Part shown: in pieces, positions 6,572 through 16,526 of the stretch
How positions within the stretch are numbered: the first letter of the stretch is position 1
How the letters are laid out: every line of letters begins with the position of its first letter
The notes under the pieces: generated by a model
What the model was told of the DNA's origin: nothing
What the model saw: only the letters and a program-made list of their open reading frames with translations
Databases searched by the model: none
Source of the DNA: Prosthecobacter debontii
Lineage (GTDB): Bacteria > Verrucomicrobiota > Verrucomicrobiia > Verrucomicrobiales > Verrucomicrobiaceae
Direction: 5' to 3'
NCBI RefSeq assembly: GCF_900167535.1
Contig: NZ_FUYE01000008.1
Location: forward strand, 244,552 to 308,551
Length of the DNA stretch: 64,000 nt
Made by a program: the position numbers and the translations under genes

Positions 6572-7315
6572 ATGCTCTCTAAAGAAAGGACATTCCAAGT
6601 GATAGGCACTAACGTTTTCCACGAGTGGTTTCCTCTTGGCGTGTCGATTGATCTTGTCGAGGGAGACGTCTCCATCGTAACGGACGCGGTCCGGGCTCAA
6701 ATCAAGCGGTTCACAGGATCTGAAGAAATTGAGGAGTTCGAGTGTCACCCGACGGACTGGAATGCCTTGTATCGCTCCGTCAATTCATTCACCAATGTGC
6801 CGACCAAGTTCTTCTGCATCCCAACCAAAAGCAGGTGGACTGCGCTCTGGACGAATTGTTTCCTCTGTGATGGCTACGATTCGCTGTGTTACTGCCTGAC
6901 GAGCCAACATGGTTTGCGAACGATTCACTGGAAGGCGTCTGATACCCCCTCTATGTTTCAGCCAGGAAGCACTTTCTGCCATCGGATGATTGGTTCAGAT
7001 GGTACACTGTTAGAGAGGACTGTGCATTGCTCGCAGCAGGACTCGAAATGGGAGTTCCACGAGATTGGGGCACCACTCCCTGAAGAAGATTTGAGTCTCT
7101 ATAAAACGAAATTGAAGAAGGACCGATTTAGCGAACGGATTGCCATCGAACTGCTGGAGCGGCTTGGAGCAGAACCACGAAACGAACTGTTTTACGACTT
7201 TTCTCGCCCTGTCCGCTTGATTGAACGGAGAGGTTACCCTGATACTATCGCTTGTGAAAACTTTGACTACATTCGGATGAGGGTCGGTCAGCACAAACTG
7301 TTAGCAGGCCATTGA
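6572..7315 (+). CDS. Hypothetical protein, 247 aa
   Basis: This soluble protein of unknown function is rich in aromatic residues and Cys (FFCIPT, NCFLCDGYDSLCYCL, GSTFCHRM). No known catalytic motif, signal peptide or membrane segment is visible. It starts about 55 bases after the preceding gene with no recognisable attC between, and shares the lower-GC look of the cassette region, so it may be part of a decayed cassette. The start could also be a few codons further in. The reading frame is intact and its codon pattern looks coding. Confidence 0.5.
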   Translation: MLSKERTFQVIGTNVFHEWFPLGVSIDLVEGDVSIVTDAVRAQIKRFTGSEEIEEFECHPTDWNALYRSVNSFTNVPTKFFCIPTKSRWTALWTNCFLCDGYDSLCYCLTSQHGLRTIHWKASDTPSMFQPGSTFCHRMIGSDGTLLERTVHCSQQDSKWEFHEIGAPLPEEDLSLYKTKLKKDRFSERIAIELLERLGAEPRNELFYDFSRPVRLIERRGYPDTIACENFDYIRMRVGQHKLLAGH

Positions 7316-7350
7316 TCCTGACGTCCGACCTCCTTTGAGCGGGAAGAAAT

Positions 7351-8253
7351 GTGAACCATCAACCGGAAGGCGCAGCACGCCGTCGGTCAGACCCGGGATG
7401 GCAAGATGACTTGGACATTCAGCGCAGAATGAAAACTCGGCACCACGAACACTTTGAAGCGGACCCGACTCCGAGTCACGAGGTTGCACGACGTTACCGC
7501 GAAGCCCTCGACGACGATGATCAAGAAGCAAGCCTTGCCTTGCTACATTACCGCGGAGGGGAAGACGAGTTTAAGCTTGGCAGCGAGTACTGTCGCAGTA
7601 ACGATGCTGCGGATCGTGCCACAGGAGCTGATATGCTGGCGCAGCTTGGGTGGAGTGATCGCACCTTTCAGAATGAGAGCGTGGCGATCCTGACTGAGTT
7701 GTTGGGCGATTCAGACCCCTATGTTATCCATTGCGCTGCCGTCGGCTTGGGCCACCGCTCAGCCCCCTCAGCGATCCCGAGTCTCCTCGGTCTATGCGGC
7801 CACTCTGACGCGATTGTAAGGTATGGTGTGGTATTAGGACTCTCCGGGCATGAGGATGACCGAGCTATTGCAGCGCTTATCCAACTTTCCAAAGACGACG
7901 ACCATGATGTGAGGAACTGGGCCGTTTTTGGGCTCGGCTCTCAGATCGAGGCAGATTCGCTGGAGATTCGAAAGGCGCTACGAGAGGCATTGGCTGATCC
8001 CGACCATGAGATCCGTGGCGAGGCCCTCGTTGGACTCGCGAAGCGAGGAGACCCCTGCATTGTCCCTGACTTGCTCAACGAGTGGCGCGACCGTGAAGTT
8101 AGCATCCTGAGCATCGAAGCGGCTGAGGTAACCCACGACTCTCGTTTGTATCCTCGTTTGAAGAACTTCACCGAGATTTTCACTCTTGATGATGCCCCTT
8201 ACTTTGCAGAACGATTGGCCGCCGCGATTGATGCCTGCAAACCCGTGGCATAA
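7351..8253 (+). CDS. HEAT-repeat protein
   Basis: The 300-residue protein consists largely of HEAT/PBS-lyase-type helical repeats between residues ~85 and ~240: SDPYVIHCAAVGLGH, SDAIVRYGVVLGLSGHEDDRAIAALIQL, DHDVRNWAVFGLGSQ and DHEIRGEALVGLAKRGDPCIVPDLL. Such repeats form solenoids for protein-protein contacts; no catalytic domain is visible. The start is probably GTG 7351; ATG 7429 is an alternative. No attC site flanks it. Similar repeat proteins commonly regulate or scaffold partners, but the partner here is unknown. Confidence 0.7.
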   Translation: MNHQPEGAARRRSDPGWQDDLDIQRRMKTRHHEHFEADPTPSHEVARRYREALDDDDQEASLALLHYRGGEDEFKLGSEYCRSNDAADRATGADMLAQLGWSDRTFQNESVAILTELLGDSDPYVIHCAAVGLGHRSAPSAIPSLLGLCGHSDAIVRYGVVLGLSGHEDDRAIAALIQLSKDDDHDVRNWAVFGLGSQIEADSLEIRKALREALADPDHEIRGEALVGLAKRGDPCIVPDLLNEWRDREVSILSIEAAEVTHDSRLYPRLKNFTEIFTLDDAPYFAERLAAAIDACKPVA

Positions 8254-8584
8254 AAAATGAATGTCGCAGACCTGACCTCTTTCCTAACTTTGATCACTTT
8301 TGCGATCGGGACACCAGTTTCTGCAAACAGTGCGGGAGCACCTCTTTGGGTCACGCTAAGTCTGATTCTCATCGGCTCAGTAGTCGGTCTGGGAACAGCT
8401 TATTTAAACGGGCACATGATGTCTTATTTTCTCGGAACTCAAGCAAAGCCGGGCCCAAACAACCAAGGCCATCTACTCCTCTACATACTATTTCCATTCT
8501 TTGCATTGATAGCATCCATTGCGGGAGCGGTTGGTCTTGGCCATCTCGCAGCACTCACGCTCAACTCACGACAAATAAGGGGGG

Positions 8585-8645
8585 CCTCAACAAGTCACGA
8601 CAACACCCAACTTGGCGATAGCGTCGCTCGCTCAAGGCGTTCATT
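8585..8645 (+). other. Weak attC-like remnant
   Basis: CCTCAAC at the left and GTTCATT at the right enclose about 47 bases containing GCGATAGCGTCGCTCGC, which can fold into a small hairpin. The layout and 61-bp length recall a short attC, but both boxes are imperfect. It is offered only as a possible last trace of the cassette array. Confidence 0.25.
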
Positions 8646-8701
8646 TTCGTCTCGCCAAACGGATGGCTTTTCTTTGACATCAGCCTACTCAATAACACTT
8701 C

Positions 8702-9259
<558 letters not shown>

Positions 9260-9705
9260 CTGGACGTTTTCCACGTGCGGCCACGGCATGAAAAATTATA
9301 GCTCTAGTCATTGAAGTTGAGAGCTTAGAATTCGGTGGTTGGGAGTCTTGAGAGGTCAACTATTCTTCACGTCTGAAAGATAAAGGCCCGGCCCTAGCTG
9401 AAAGGAAAAGTAACTCTGGATTTACGCCTGTTTCAAAAGCCCCCGTGCTTCACCTCACACGATATTGCATGCTTACCATCGGGAAAGTGTTGCGATACGC
9501 ACGAAATCCCAAATCTCCCCAGGTAGTCAAATCACTCATTTTCAACGCTTTATATTGCATCACGAGTGTGGCTACGTCCATGCGAAGGGAAGGGAGTAAC
9601 TCTCCAGCTGGTGGAATGCTTGGCTGGGGGTGTCTGCATTTTGATCGAATGAAAGACACCCCTAACTGCATCCAAGGCGGGTGAAGTGAACTAACCCACC
9701 CTATC
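9260..9705. other. Intergenic region, no gene seen
   Basis: About 450 bases without a supported gene. A short open frame on each strand (9445-9684 plus, 9450-9794 minus) lacks protein-like features. The sequence AAAGGCCCGGCCC at 9384 resembles the first bases of the window (AAAGGCCCGACCC), a possible small dispersed repeat flanking the cassette region. The promoter of the next gene should lie here, but no clear -35/-10 pair is seen. Confidence 0.4.
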
Positions 9706-11604
9706 ATGAAATCTCTTTCTCTTCTTTTATGCGCCACGCTTCTCGCGATGGCTGCGCCGGTCCCTACGGCGCGAGCGGAGGTGAATGTCTCCATTGACTT
9801 CTTCTTCGATAACCTCAGCCCGCATGGCGACTGGATCTATGCGGATGATTACGGTTATGTCTTCCAGCCCGCCATGGCTTCCCAATCGGATTGGGCTCCT
9901 TACAGCGACGGTTATTGGGCCTACACGGATGCTGGCTGGACCTGGATTTCGGAGGAGCCCTTCGGCTGGGCGACCTACCACTATGGACGCTGGGTGCGCA
10001 TGCAAGGCAGCTGGGTCTGGGTGCCGGGCTATGAATGGGCACCTGCCTGGGTGTCCTGGCGCCAAACCGATGACTACATCGGCTGGGCTCCTCTGCCCCC
10101 TGAGGCGCGGTGGACAGCCAGCATCGGCTTTAACCAATGGTCGGACGCCTACTATGATGTCGGTCCCGCCTACTACAACTTTGTCCCGTTCAATCTCTTT
10201 GCCCGCCGCAGTTCTTTGAGGCCGGTCATCGTGGATCGTAGCCGTAACATCACGTATGTGAATCGGTCGGTAAACGTGACGAACATCACGTATCGCCAGA
10301 ATGTGGTGAACAATATTTTCGTGGGCGGTCCCGATCCAGATCGCTTTGACCGTGGGGATAACCGCATCCGCCGCTTGCGCTTAAGCCGGGATGATGACCG
10401 ATTCCGTCAGGACTGGATTGATCGTCGTGATGGACGTGATCGGGACTTCCGCAGCCTGTCCCGCATTGAAGATGATCGTTTGTTAGTCGCAGCGCCGAGC
10501 ATTCGTCGTGATGACGCCCCTGCTTTGCCATCTCGCGTGAGCCGTCGTATCGAGCGCCCTGAAATTGACCGCGGTTGGCGTGGCGCAGGCGACTCCAAAG
10601 CCATTGAACAACTGCGTGAGCGTCGTCAGGCCGAGTTTGCCAAAGCCAAACCAGCTAACCTTCCCGCGAAGGGCCTCGAGATTGCCACCAGCAAAGCCCC
10701 ACCACCCGCTGTAGGCCGCCTGCTGTCTGTTCAGGAACGTCAGCGCAATACCCAGCGCCCAAATCCACGTGAGGTGGATGAAGAAGTCCGCAAGGGCCTG
10801 CCCCCTGGAGCCGCCAGCAAGCTGGGTAAAGCAGATCAGCCACCCGCCGCCAAAGGTGAAGAACGGGAGGGACGCACCATGACCCGCCCTGATGTGGATC
10901 GCACTCCCCGTGATGATGCTCGAGATGAACGGGATCGCGGTCCAGGCTCCAGAATGCCTCCCGGCGCTGACCGGGATGAAAGACGTCCCGGCCCTGGGGC
11001 AGATCGGAATGAAGATCGTCGCCCGGAAGGCACCATGCGTCCTGAAAGAGACTCGAATGACCGTCGCCCTGGAGTAAAGCCAGACGAAGCCCCTCGTCCA
11101 CGTTTAGCCCCTGGCGTGGTGCCAGACGAAACCCCTCGTCGTCGCGGCGGAGCGTCTGATGAGCCCGATACCAAAAAGTCCAAGGTTCAAGACTCTCCTC
11201 CATCCCCCAAAACTGACAGCGAGCGGAAAGCACCGGCACCCAAAGCGAAGCCTGAAATGCCTCGCGTGAAGCCCGAAGCCACTCGCCCCGTGCCTATGCC
11301 CGAGCCGAAGGCGACCCCGAAAACCCGTCCGATGCCGAAATCAGAAGCTCCAAAAGCGAAGACGGTACCGATGCCCAAGCCTCAACGCCCCTCCGTTGAA
11401 AGCCGCGACACACGGGTGAAGGCTCCTGAGGTGAAAGCCGCCAAACCGCAAGCCAGACCTTCAATCCCGCAAGCGAAAAGCGCCCCTAAACCTGAAGTCC
11501 GGAAGAGTGCTCCCCAGCCTCGCCCTCAGGTGAAACAAGCGGCACCTAAACCCGCTACCAGACCGCAGGCCAAGCCCGAACGGAAGAAAAAGGGCGATGA
11601 TTGA
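9706..11604 (+). CDS. DUF6600-type secreted protein with long disordered tail
   Basis: The 632-residue exported protein has a signal peptide (residues 1-24, ending in ARAE). Residues ~28-150 hold aromatic repeats of the DUF6600 type: FDNLSPHGDWIY, SDGYWAYTDAGWTWISEEPFGWATYHYGRW, WVWVPGYEWAPAWVSW and DDYIGWAPLP. From ~residue 215 to the end it is highly charged and then Pro/Lys/Arg-rich (KPEAPKAKTVPMPKPQ-like), with no predicted fold and no membrane anchor. The aromatic part may bind cell-wall or matrix glycans; the basic tail could bind nucleic acid or acidic polymers. Function is not established. Confidence 0.7.
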   Translation: MKSLSLLLCATLLAMAAPVPTARAEVNVSIDFFFDNLSPHGDWIYADDYGYVFQPAMASQSDWAPYSDGYWAYTDAGWTWISEEPFGWATYHYGRWVRMQGSWVWVPGYEWAPAWVSWRQTDDYIGWAPLPPEARWTASIGFNQWSDAYYDVGPAYYNFVPFNLFARRSSLRPVIVDRSRNITYVNRSVNVTNITYRQNVVNNIFVGGPDPDRFDRGDNRIRRLRLSRDDDRFRQDWIDRRDGRDRDFRSLSRIEDDRLLVAAPSIRRDDAPALPSRVSRRIERPEIDRGWRGAGDSKAIEQLRERRQAEFAKAKPANLPAKGLEIATSKAPPPAVGRLLSVQERQRNTQRPNPREVDEEVRKGLPPGAASKLGKADQPPAAKGEEREGRTMTRPDVDRTPRDDARDERDRGPGSRMPPGADRDERRPGPGADRNEDRRPEGTMRPERDSNDRRPGVKPDEAPRPRLAPGVVPDETPRRRGGASDEPDTKKSKVQDSPPSPKTDSERKAPAPKAKPEMPRVKPEATRPVPMPEPKATPKTRPMPKSEAPKAKTVPMPKPQRPSVESRDTRVKAPEVKAAKPQARPSIPQAKSAPKPEVRKSAPQPRPQVKQAAPKPATRPQAKPERKKKGDD

Positions 11605-11652
11605 TCGGCTCTAATTTCCTCCATCAGTCGTTCTCACACCGCCGCCTGCTAT

Positions 11653-12393
11653 TCAGTCTCTCTTGGAGAGTTTGGATAGCAGGCGCAGTATTTCGATGTA
11701 GAGCCAGACCAGGGTCACCAACAGGCCAAAAGCCGCATACCACTCCATGTATTTGGGGGCTCCATGCGTGCAGCCGTTTTCAATGAAATCAAAATCCAGC
11801 ACGAGATTCAGTGCAGCGATGATCACCACAAAGACACTGAAGCCGATCCCGATCATGCCGCTTTCATGGATGTAAGGGACCTGAATGCTAAAAAAGCTCA
11901 GCACCCATGTCACCAGATACACGAGAGCAATGCCGCCCGTGGCCGCAAAGATACCGAGCTTAAAGTTCTCCGTCGCTCGAATCAGACGCATGGAATAAGC
12001 CGCCAGCAGAGCGAGGCAGGTGCCGCCCGTCAGCAAGATCGCCTGGAGGACGATGCCCTGAAATTGCATCTCGTAACGCGCTGAGATGCCGCCCAGGAAA
12101 AGGCCTTCGGCCAGAGCATAAAAGCTACCTGTGACTGGCGACCACACCGGTTTGAAGCTGGTGATCAAGGCCAGAACGAAGCCGCTGATGGCTCCACCGA
12201 TGACCCACGGCATGGCAGAGCCTGGTTGAGCATGGGCCATGTTCCAGGTGTAAAGCGCCGTGGCAAAAGTCAGAAACAGGAGGATGCCGGTCTTATTCAC
12301 GGTTCCCTGCAGGGTCATCTGCTGAGCACCTCTCACAGCCATGGAGGACTCGAAGGTGGACTGATTTAAAACCGGATTTGAGGTGCGCATCAT
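11653..12393 (-). CDS. Bax inhibitor-1/YccA family membrane protein
   Basis: This 246-residue protein has about seven hydrophobic helices after a polar N-terminus (NPVLNQSTFE). Family signs are ALYTWNMAH, the GGISARYE loop, the acidic C-terminal pair ALNLVLDFDFIENG and the MEWYAAFGLLVTLVWLYIEILRLLSKL end. Bacterial members (YccA/YetJ type) are membrane proteins, with calcium leak or protease-modulating roles reported for relatives. The start is one of two adjacent ATGs. It is divergent from the cupin gene across about 157 bases. Confidence 0.85.
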   Translation of the reverse strand: MMRTSNPVLNQSTFESSMAVRGAQQMTLQGTVNKTGILLFLTFATALYTWNMAHAQPGSAMPWVIGGAISGFVLALITSFKPVWSPVTGSFYALAEGLFLGGISARYEMQFQGIVLQAILLTGGTCLALLAAYSMRLIRATENFKLGIFAATGGIALVYLVTWVLSFFSIQVPYIHESGMIGIGFSVFVVIIAALNLVLDFDFIENGCTHGAPKYMEWYAAFGLLVTLVWLYIEILRLLSKLSKRD

Positions 12394-12550
12394 GGTGTGA
12401 GTTTTACGTCGATAAGGATGATTGCCTACACTTTTTCAGGAAAATAAACGCAAGCAGAGCTTCGGCCAAGTTGGTATCGGATAGGCAGAGGTGGGTGTTA
12501 TCCAGGCTGGAGCCATTGCACGATGAGGGAGAGATTGCTAGGCTGCTCGC

Positions 12551-13003
12551 ATGTCCGACTCCCCCGTCCGCTTTATCCAGATTGATGATGCCGCCCGCGA
12601 ATCCAATGCGTGGACCAACAACGAGTGGCTCTGCAGGCCGGATCTCGTGGAGGCAGAAAAGCTTCTTCTGGTGCGGGCCAACATGGCCCCCATGCACTGC
12701 CATCCCTTTCACATTCATCCCCATCGAGAGGAGATTATCTATGTGCTCTATGGGCGTGCGGAACAGTGGGTGGGTGAGGAGTGCCGTGTTTTGAAAGCGG
12801 GAGAGATGGCTCATATCCCCGCAGGCGTCGTTCATGCCACTTACAATCCCCACCAAGAACCCTTGGTGTTTCTCGCCATCCTTTCACCAGCTAAGCTCCC
12901 TGATGAGTTAGCCGCCGTGCCTGATCCGCAAGATGTTTCGGATCAGGTTCCCTGGGCTAATTTGCGAGCAGGACGCGTCGAATGCCGCACCGTGGAGGGC
13001 TGA
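12551..13003 (+). CDS. Cupin-domain protein
   Basis: The 150-residue single-domain cupin has metal-binding motif 1 as HPFHIHPHREEIIYVLYG (H-x-H-x(4)-E-x(6)-G, ~residues 53-72) and motif 2 as HIPAGVVHATYN (P-x-G-x-x-H, ~residues 96-108). It probably binds a divalent metal; the substrate is unknown (sugar-phosphate or small acid binding are both possible). It stands alone, convergent with the LysM lipoprotein gene. No signal peptide is seen. Confidence 0.8.
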   Translation: MSDSPVRFIQIDDAARESNAWTNNEWLCRPDLVEAEKLLLVRANMAPMHCHPFHIHPHREEIIYVLYGRAEQWVGEECRVLKAGEMAHIPAGVVHATYNPHQEPLVFLAILSPAKLPDELAAVPDPQDVSDQVPWANLRAGRVECRTVEG

Positions 13004-13013
13004 GTCTTCCCCT

Positions 13014-13496
13014 TTACGGGATCTTCAGCGTCTTTCCGGCGCGGATGAAATCGGAACTCATGCCATTGGCAGCTTTGATCTTGGCCACCGTGGTGTTGTT
13101 TCGCCGTGCAATCGCGCCCAGGGTATCTCCACTCTTGATGGTGTAAGACTTGCCCCCTTTAGAACTGGAGGACTTCTTGGAAGATACCTTCATCACCCGG
13201 GAAGGCTGCTTGCGCGAGACACTGCCACCATGGGATGAAGCCCAGCGTAGTGCATCCGCTTCGGACGCAGCTTTCTCGCCCTCGGAGGCCCAGGCCACCA
13301 TGTAGTTTCCAGTGGCTGGGTCAAACGGGTAATCCTTCCGCTCCATGCTGTGCGCAGGGGTTTGCGCAGAGCCTTGCAGATTGATTGTGGGCAGATTTCG
13401 TGGCAGACCTTTAGGTCGGCTAGTGCCGCATGAGACCGCCAGAAAGGACAGCAACAAGAGACAGGACAGGCAGGAAATGCGAGAAAAGGAAATCAC
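13014..13496 (-). CDS. LysM-domain lipoprotein
   Basis: This is an exported lipoprotein. With the GTG start at 13496 the signal peptide is about 22 residues (ISFSRISCLSCLLLLSF) and ends in the lipobox LAVS-C. An upstream ATG at 13565 would give an unusually long 45-residue leader, so GTG is preferred. A middle segment with AWASEGEKAASEADALRWAS is followed by a single C-terminal LysM domain (YTIKSGDTLGAIARRN ... NGMSSDFIRAGKTLKIP), which binds peptidoglycan. It lies just downstream of the third sulfatase gene and may be cotranscribed. Confidence 0.75.
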   Translation of the reverse strand: MISFSRISCLSCLLLLSFLAVSCGTSRPKGLPRNLPTINLQGSAQTPAHSMERKDYPFDPATGNYMVAWASEGEKAASEADALRWASSHGGSVSRKQPSRVMKVSSKKSSSSKGGKSYTIKSGDTLGAIARRNNTTVAKIKAANGMSSDFIRAGKTLKIP

Positions 13497-13592
13497 GGGG
13501 CGCAGAATGGATGCATTGCTCGCAACTGGCAACTGCGACGATGTCAGGAATGTGAACCTGAGCATCGGCTTGTCTTGGCACTTTTTGCGATC

Positions 13593-15005
13593 TCAGGGCT
13601 TGGTGAAATAGACATGCTTGCCTTGCTTGGCAGCTTGGTGGGCCCCCTTCGTATCCTGAGGGATACCAGGATCCCCCTGCTCTGTTAACCAACGATCCAG
13701 CTCTGAGCTGAGTTTGGCCTTGATCTCTGCGTATTGCGGGTCCTCGGCCAGATCCTTCATCTCAAAAGGATCCTCGGCGGTGTGATAGAGCTGCTCGGCT
13801 GGGCGGCTGACATAGCGCTTCACCAGGGAGTAAACTTCGGGCTTGTCCGCCGAGAAAGCCACCCAGGTCGGCCAATACGCATTATGCTCCACCGCGCCTC
13901 CCAGCTGACCCATCAGATGTTTCTCAATGTAGATCTCGTTGGGCGTCAGATTGCGAATGTAGCGATACTGGCCATCCGAGATGGTGCGGATGGGATAAGC
14001 CGGCCCCTCGGGGATGTTGTTATGCACACCGTAGGCAAAGCTGCGATGCTGAGTCGCCTTGCCACGCAAAACCGCCGCAAAGCTGCTGCCGTCGAAAGGA
14101 TGATCTTTGACCGAACCACCGGCCAGATCAATGAGCGTCGGGGTGACATCTGCATACTGCACCATGGCATCCGTCCGCTGTCCTACCGGCACCTTTCCGG
14201 GCCAGCGAGCGATCAATGCCGTATGCAGCCCCGTATCCCAATTCGTCCACTTGTTCCCTGGGAACTGAGAGCCCTGTTCGGAAGTGAACATCACCAGCGT
14301 ATCCTCGGCGTGACCTGTCTCTTTCAAAGTTTGGAGGATCTCGCCCACCTGACCATCCATAAAGGTAATTTCCGCTAAATACCGACCGAAGTCCTGCCGG
14401 GTCTTCGGTGTATCCGCGATGTTCGGAGGGAGCTGAATCTTCTTCGGCGGATATTGGCTGGGATCGCCCATCACCCAGGGCACATGCGGCTCCACCAGGG
14501 CCACGACCAAGCAGAAGGGTTGCTCCGCATTTCGGCTCATGAACTCACGCGCACCCGCGAGACTGTGAGGCTGGGTGGGGTTGCGAACACAATTGGGATC
14601 GAATCCAGGCACGGACTCAAAGGGGAACGACTCCTCAGGCAACACGTGAACCTTCCCGGCAATGCCGACGCGATATCCCAGCGGACCGAGATGCTGCGGC
14701 AGGCTACGTGTTCCCGTGCGACTGGCACTGTGATTCCAGGCACAGCCGTTGCGCATGGGAAACTGGCCAGTGTAAAGCTCGGCACGGCAGGGCTGACAGA
14801 TGGCCTCACTGACATAGGCACGGTTAAAAACCAGCCCCTCTGTGGCGAGTCGGTCGATGTTCGGCGTTTTGGCATTCTTGCCACCATAAACCAATAGATC
14901 ATTGTGAGTGCAGTCATCCGCAAGGATCAACAATACGTTAGGCTTATCGGCAGCAAGACTCGCCAGCGAAATCCAAGAGAAGCAGAGAAGAGAGAGCAGT
15001 TTCAT
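13593..15005 (-). CDS. Secreted sulfatase (third of a tandem trio)
   Basis: This 470-residue sulfatase of the alkaline phosphatase superfamily hydrolyses a sulfate ester. It has a signal peptide (1-19), metal ligands at LILADD, and the formylglycine motif CQPCR with Cys70 as the modified residue, followed by AELYTG. HVLPEESF, PHVPWVMGD and SEQGSQFPGNKW provide further active-site and metal residues. The C-terminal half has the usual LYHTAEDPFEMKDLAEDP segment. It is probably periplasmic, acting on sulfated polysaccharide. It is the last sulfatase of the operon, 18 bases after the preceding one. No sulfatase-maturating enzyme is in the window. Confidence 0.85.
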   Translation of the reverse strand: MKLLSLLCFSWISLASLAADKPNVLLILADDCTHNDLLVYGGKNAKTPNIDRLATEGLVFNRAYVSEAICQPCRAELYTGQFPMRNGCAWNHSASRTGTRSLPQHLGPLGYRVGIAGKVHVLPEESFPFESVPGFDPNCVRNPTQPHSLAGAREFMSRNAEQPFCLVVALVEPHVPWVMGDPSQYPPKKIQLPPNIADTPKTRQDFGRYLAEITFMDGQVGEILQTLKETGHAEDTLVMFTSEQGSQFPGNKWTNWDTGLHTALIARWPGKVPVGQRTDAMVQYADVTPTLIDLAGGSVKDHPFDGSSFAAVLRGKATQHRSFAYGVHNNIPEGPAYPIRTISDGQYRYIRNLTPNEIYIEKHLMGQLGGAVEHNAYWPTWVAFSADKPEVYSLVKRYVSRPAEQLYHTAEDPFEMKDLAEDPQYAEIKAKLSSELDRWLTEQGDPGIPQDTKGAHQAAKQGKHVYFTKP

Positions 15006-15023
15006 GGCTCGGTCGGGACTAAA

Positions 15024-16526
15024 CTAAGGTTGTTTCGGCAGCCGGGCAGCCTCTGGCTGCTCCTGGAGTAAGTTTCTGAGTTCTTTCACCACGCTCGCCT
15101 GGCTTTCCGCCAGATTGTGGGTTTCTAGAGGATCTTCCTGATAGTCATACAGCTCCAGATCCGCGGTCTCAGGAGCAGTTCCAGGTTCTTTCCATTCAAC
15201 CAGCCGATAACGCTCGGTGCGGATGGCACGTCCCATCACCTGCTTGCCATCCCGCTGCCTTGGGAAGGCATGAGTGGCATAAGCACGCACACGCACGCTC
15301 GGGTCTTTGAGCACGGGCACGAGGCTGGTTCCATCCAGAGGTTGAGGGCCCGGATGTTTCGGTAATCCAGCGAGTTCGACCAGGGTCGGCAGCACATCCA
15401 CCGTCTCCGCAGGCTGCCTTGTGTGGCTGCCGGGCTGAGTCACTCCTGGGGCGATGATGAACAGCGGAATGCGGTTGGCCTGTTCATAATTGGTGTGCTT
15501 GGTCCACATGCCGTGATCTCCCAGATGCCAGCCATGGTCTCCCCAGAGCACGATGATCGTGTTCTGAGCCAGTTCCAGACGATCCAGTTCATCCAAAACA
15601 CGGCCCAACTGCGCGTCCATAAAGCTGACTGCAGCATAATAGCCGTGAATCAAAGTGCGCTGGGTGTCCTCCGTGAGAGGCGGGTTCTCAGGGATTGGTG
15701 TGTAGTTGTTCAGCTCCCCCAGAGTCTTGCCTGCATATTCAGGCGCCCCATCTGGAGGCGTGGTCCGCTGGGCCAAAGCAAAGGCAGAGCGATCATGCAT
15801 CTCCCAGTATTGACGCGGTGCAGTGAAGGGTAAGTGAGGCTTCACAAACCCGAGCGCGAGGAACAAAGGTTCATCAGGCTTGGCCTTTGCCGCCTGCAAA
15901 CTGCGGATTCCCGCGTCGGCAATCCGGCCATCTGCATAGGCGTTGTCCGGCACGTCCAGGTTTTCCCAAGCGGCTCCCTTGGGTAGGGTGCGGATCTTAC
16001 CCAGCTTCTGATTGCTAAAGAAAGCCTCTTCACGAGTCAGCTTGCCATTGGCGGAGTTCACCGGGTCCAGATACTCCACCACCTTGTCCTTGATAGGAGG
16101 GACACTCCAGGAGGCTTCATCATCATGATTGCCATGCCCGGTATGCAGGATCTTGCCGATGGCCTCGGCACGCCAGCCATGCTGCTTGAAGTATTGAGGT
16201 AGAGTCACCGCATCCGGCACCGCTTTGCGGAAGTTATCCGAGAGATTGTAGATACCCAGCGAGGTGGACCTCGAACCTAACAAGAGGTTATTCCTGGAGG
16301 GTGCACACACGGCTTGATTGCAGAAAGCCAAGTCGAAGCGCATGCCACGCGCTGCCAAGCGATCCAGATTGGGCGTTTTAGCCAAAGCGTCCCCATAGCA
16401 GCCAATGTTCGGCTTCAGGTCATCCACGCAGATGAGCAGGATGTTTGGCTTATCGCTCGCCGCATGGAGCGCTTGGCTCGTGGCTGCGAGCAGCAGTGCC
16501 GAGAATGTGAAGAGTCGTTTGATCAT
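15024..16526 (-). CDS. Secreted sulfatase, iduronate-2-sulfatase-like (second of trio)
   Basis: The 500-residue sulfatase has a signal peptide (1-22), a metal site at LICVDDLKPNIGCYGD and a formylglycine motif CAPSR (Cys74) followed by NNLLLGSRSTSLGIY, a pattern typical of iduronate-2-sulfatase-like members. WGDHGWHLGDHGMWTKHTNYE supplies the second metal set and TLVELAGLP the late conserved helix. The exact substrate is unknown; sulfated uronic acid or fucose polymers are plausible. The start overlaps the upstream sulfatase stop by four bases (ATGA), indicating translational coupling. Confidence 0.87.
   Translation of the reverse strand: MIKRLFTFSALLLAATSQALHAASDKPNILLICVDDLKPNIGCYGDALAKTPNLDRLAARGMRFDLAFCNQAVCAPSRNNLLLGSRSTSLGIYNLSDNFRKAVPDAVTLPQYFKQHGWRAEAIGKILHTGHGNHDDEASWSVPPIKDKVVEYLDPVNSANGKLTREEAFFSNQKLGKIRTLPKGAAWENLDVPDNAYADGRIADAGIRSLQAAKAKPDEPLFLALGFVKPHLPFTAPRQYWEMHDRSAFALAQRTTPPDGAPEYAGKTLGELNNYTPIPENPPLTEDTQRTLIHGYYAAVSFMDAQLGRVLDELDRLELAQNTIIVLWGDHGWHLGDHGMWTKHTNYEQANRIPLFIIAPGVTQPGSHTRQPAETVDVLPTLVELAGLPKHPGPQPLDGTSLVPVLKDPSVRVRAYATHAFPRQRDGKQVMGRAIRTERYRLVEWKEPGTAPETADLELYDYQEDPLETHNLAESQASVVKELRNLLQEQPEAARLPKQP

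Noticed and set aside
9445..9794. Short open frames on both strands before the DUF6600 gene
   Set aside because: No family features; the minus frame runs into the signal-peptide region of the real gene.
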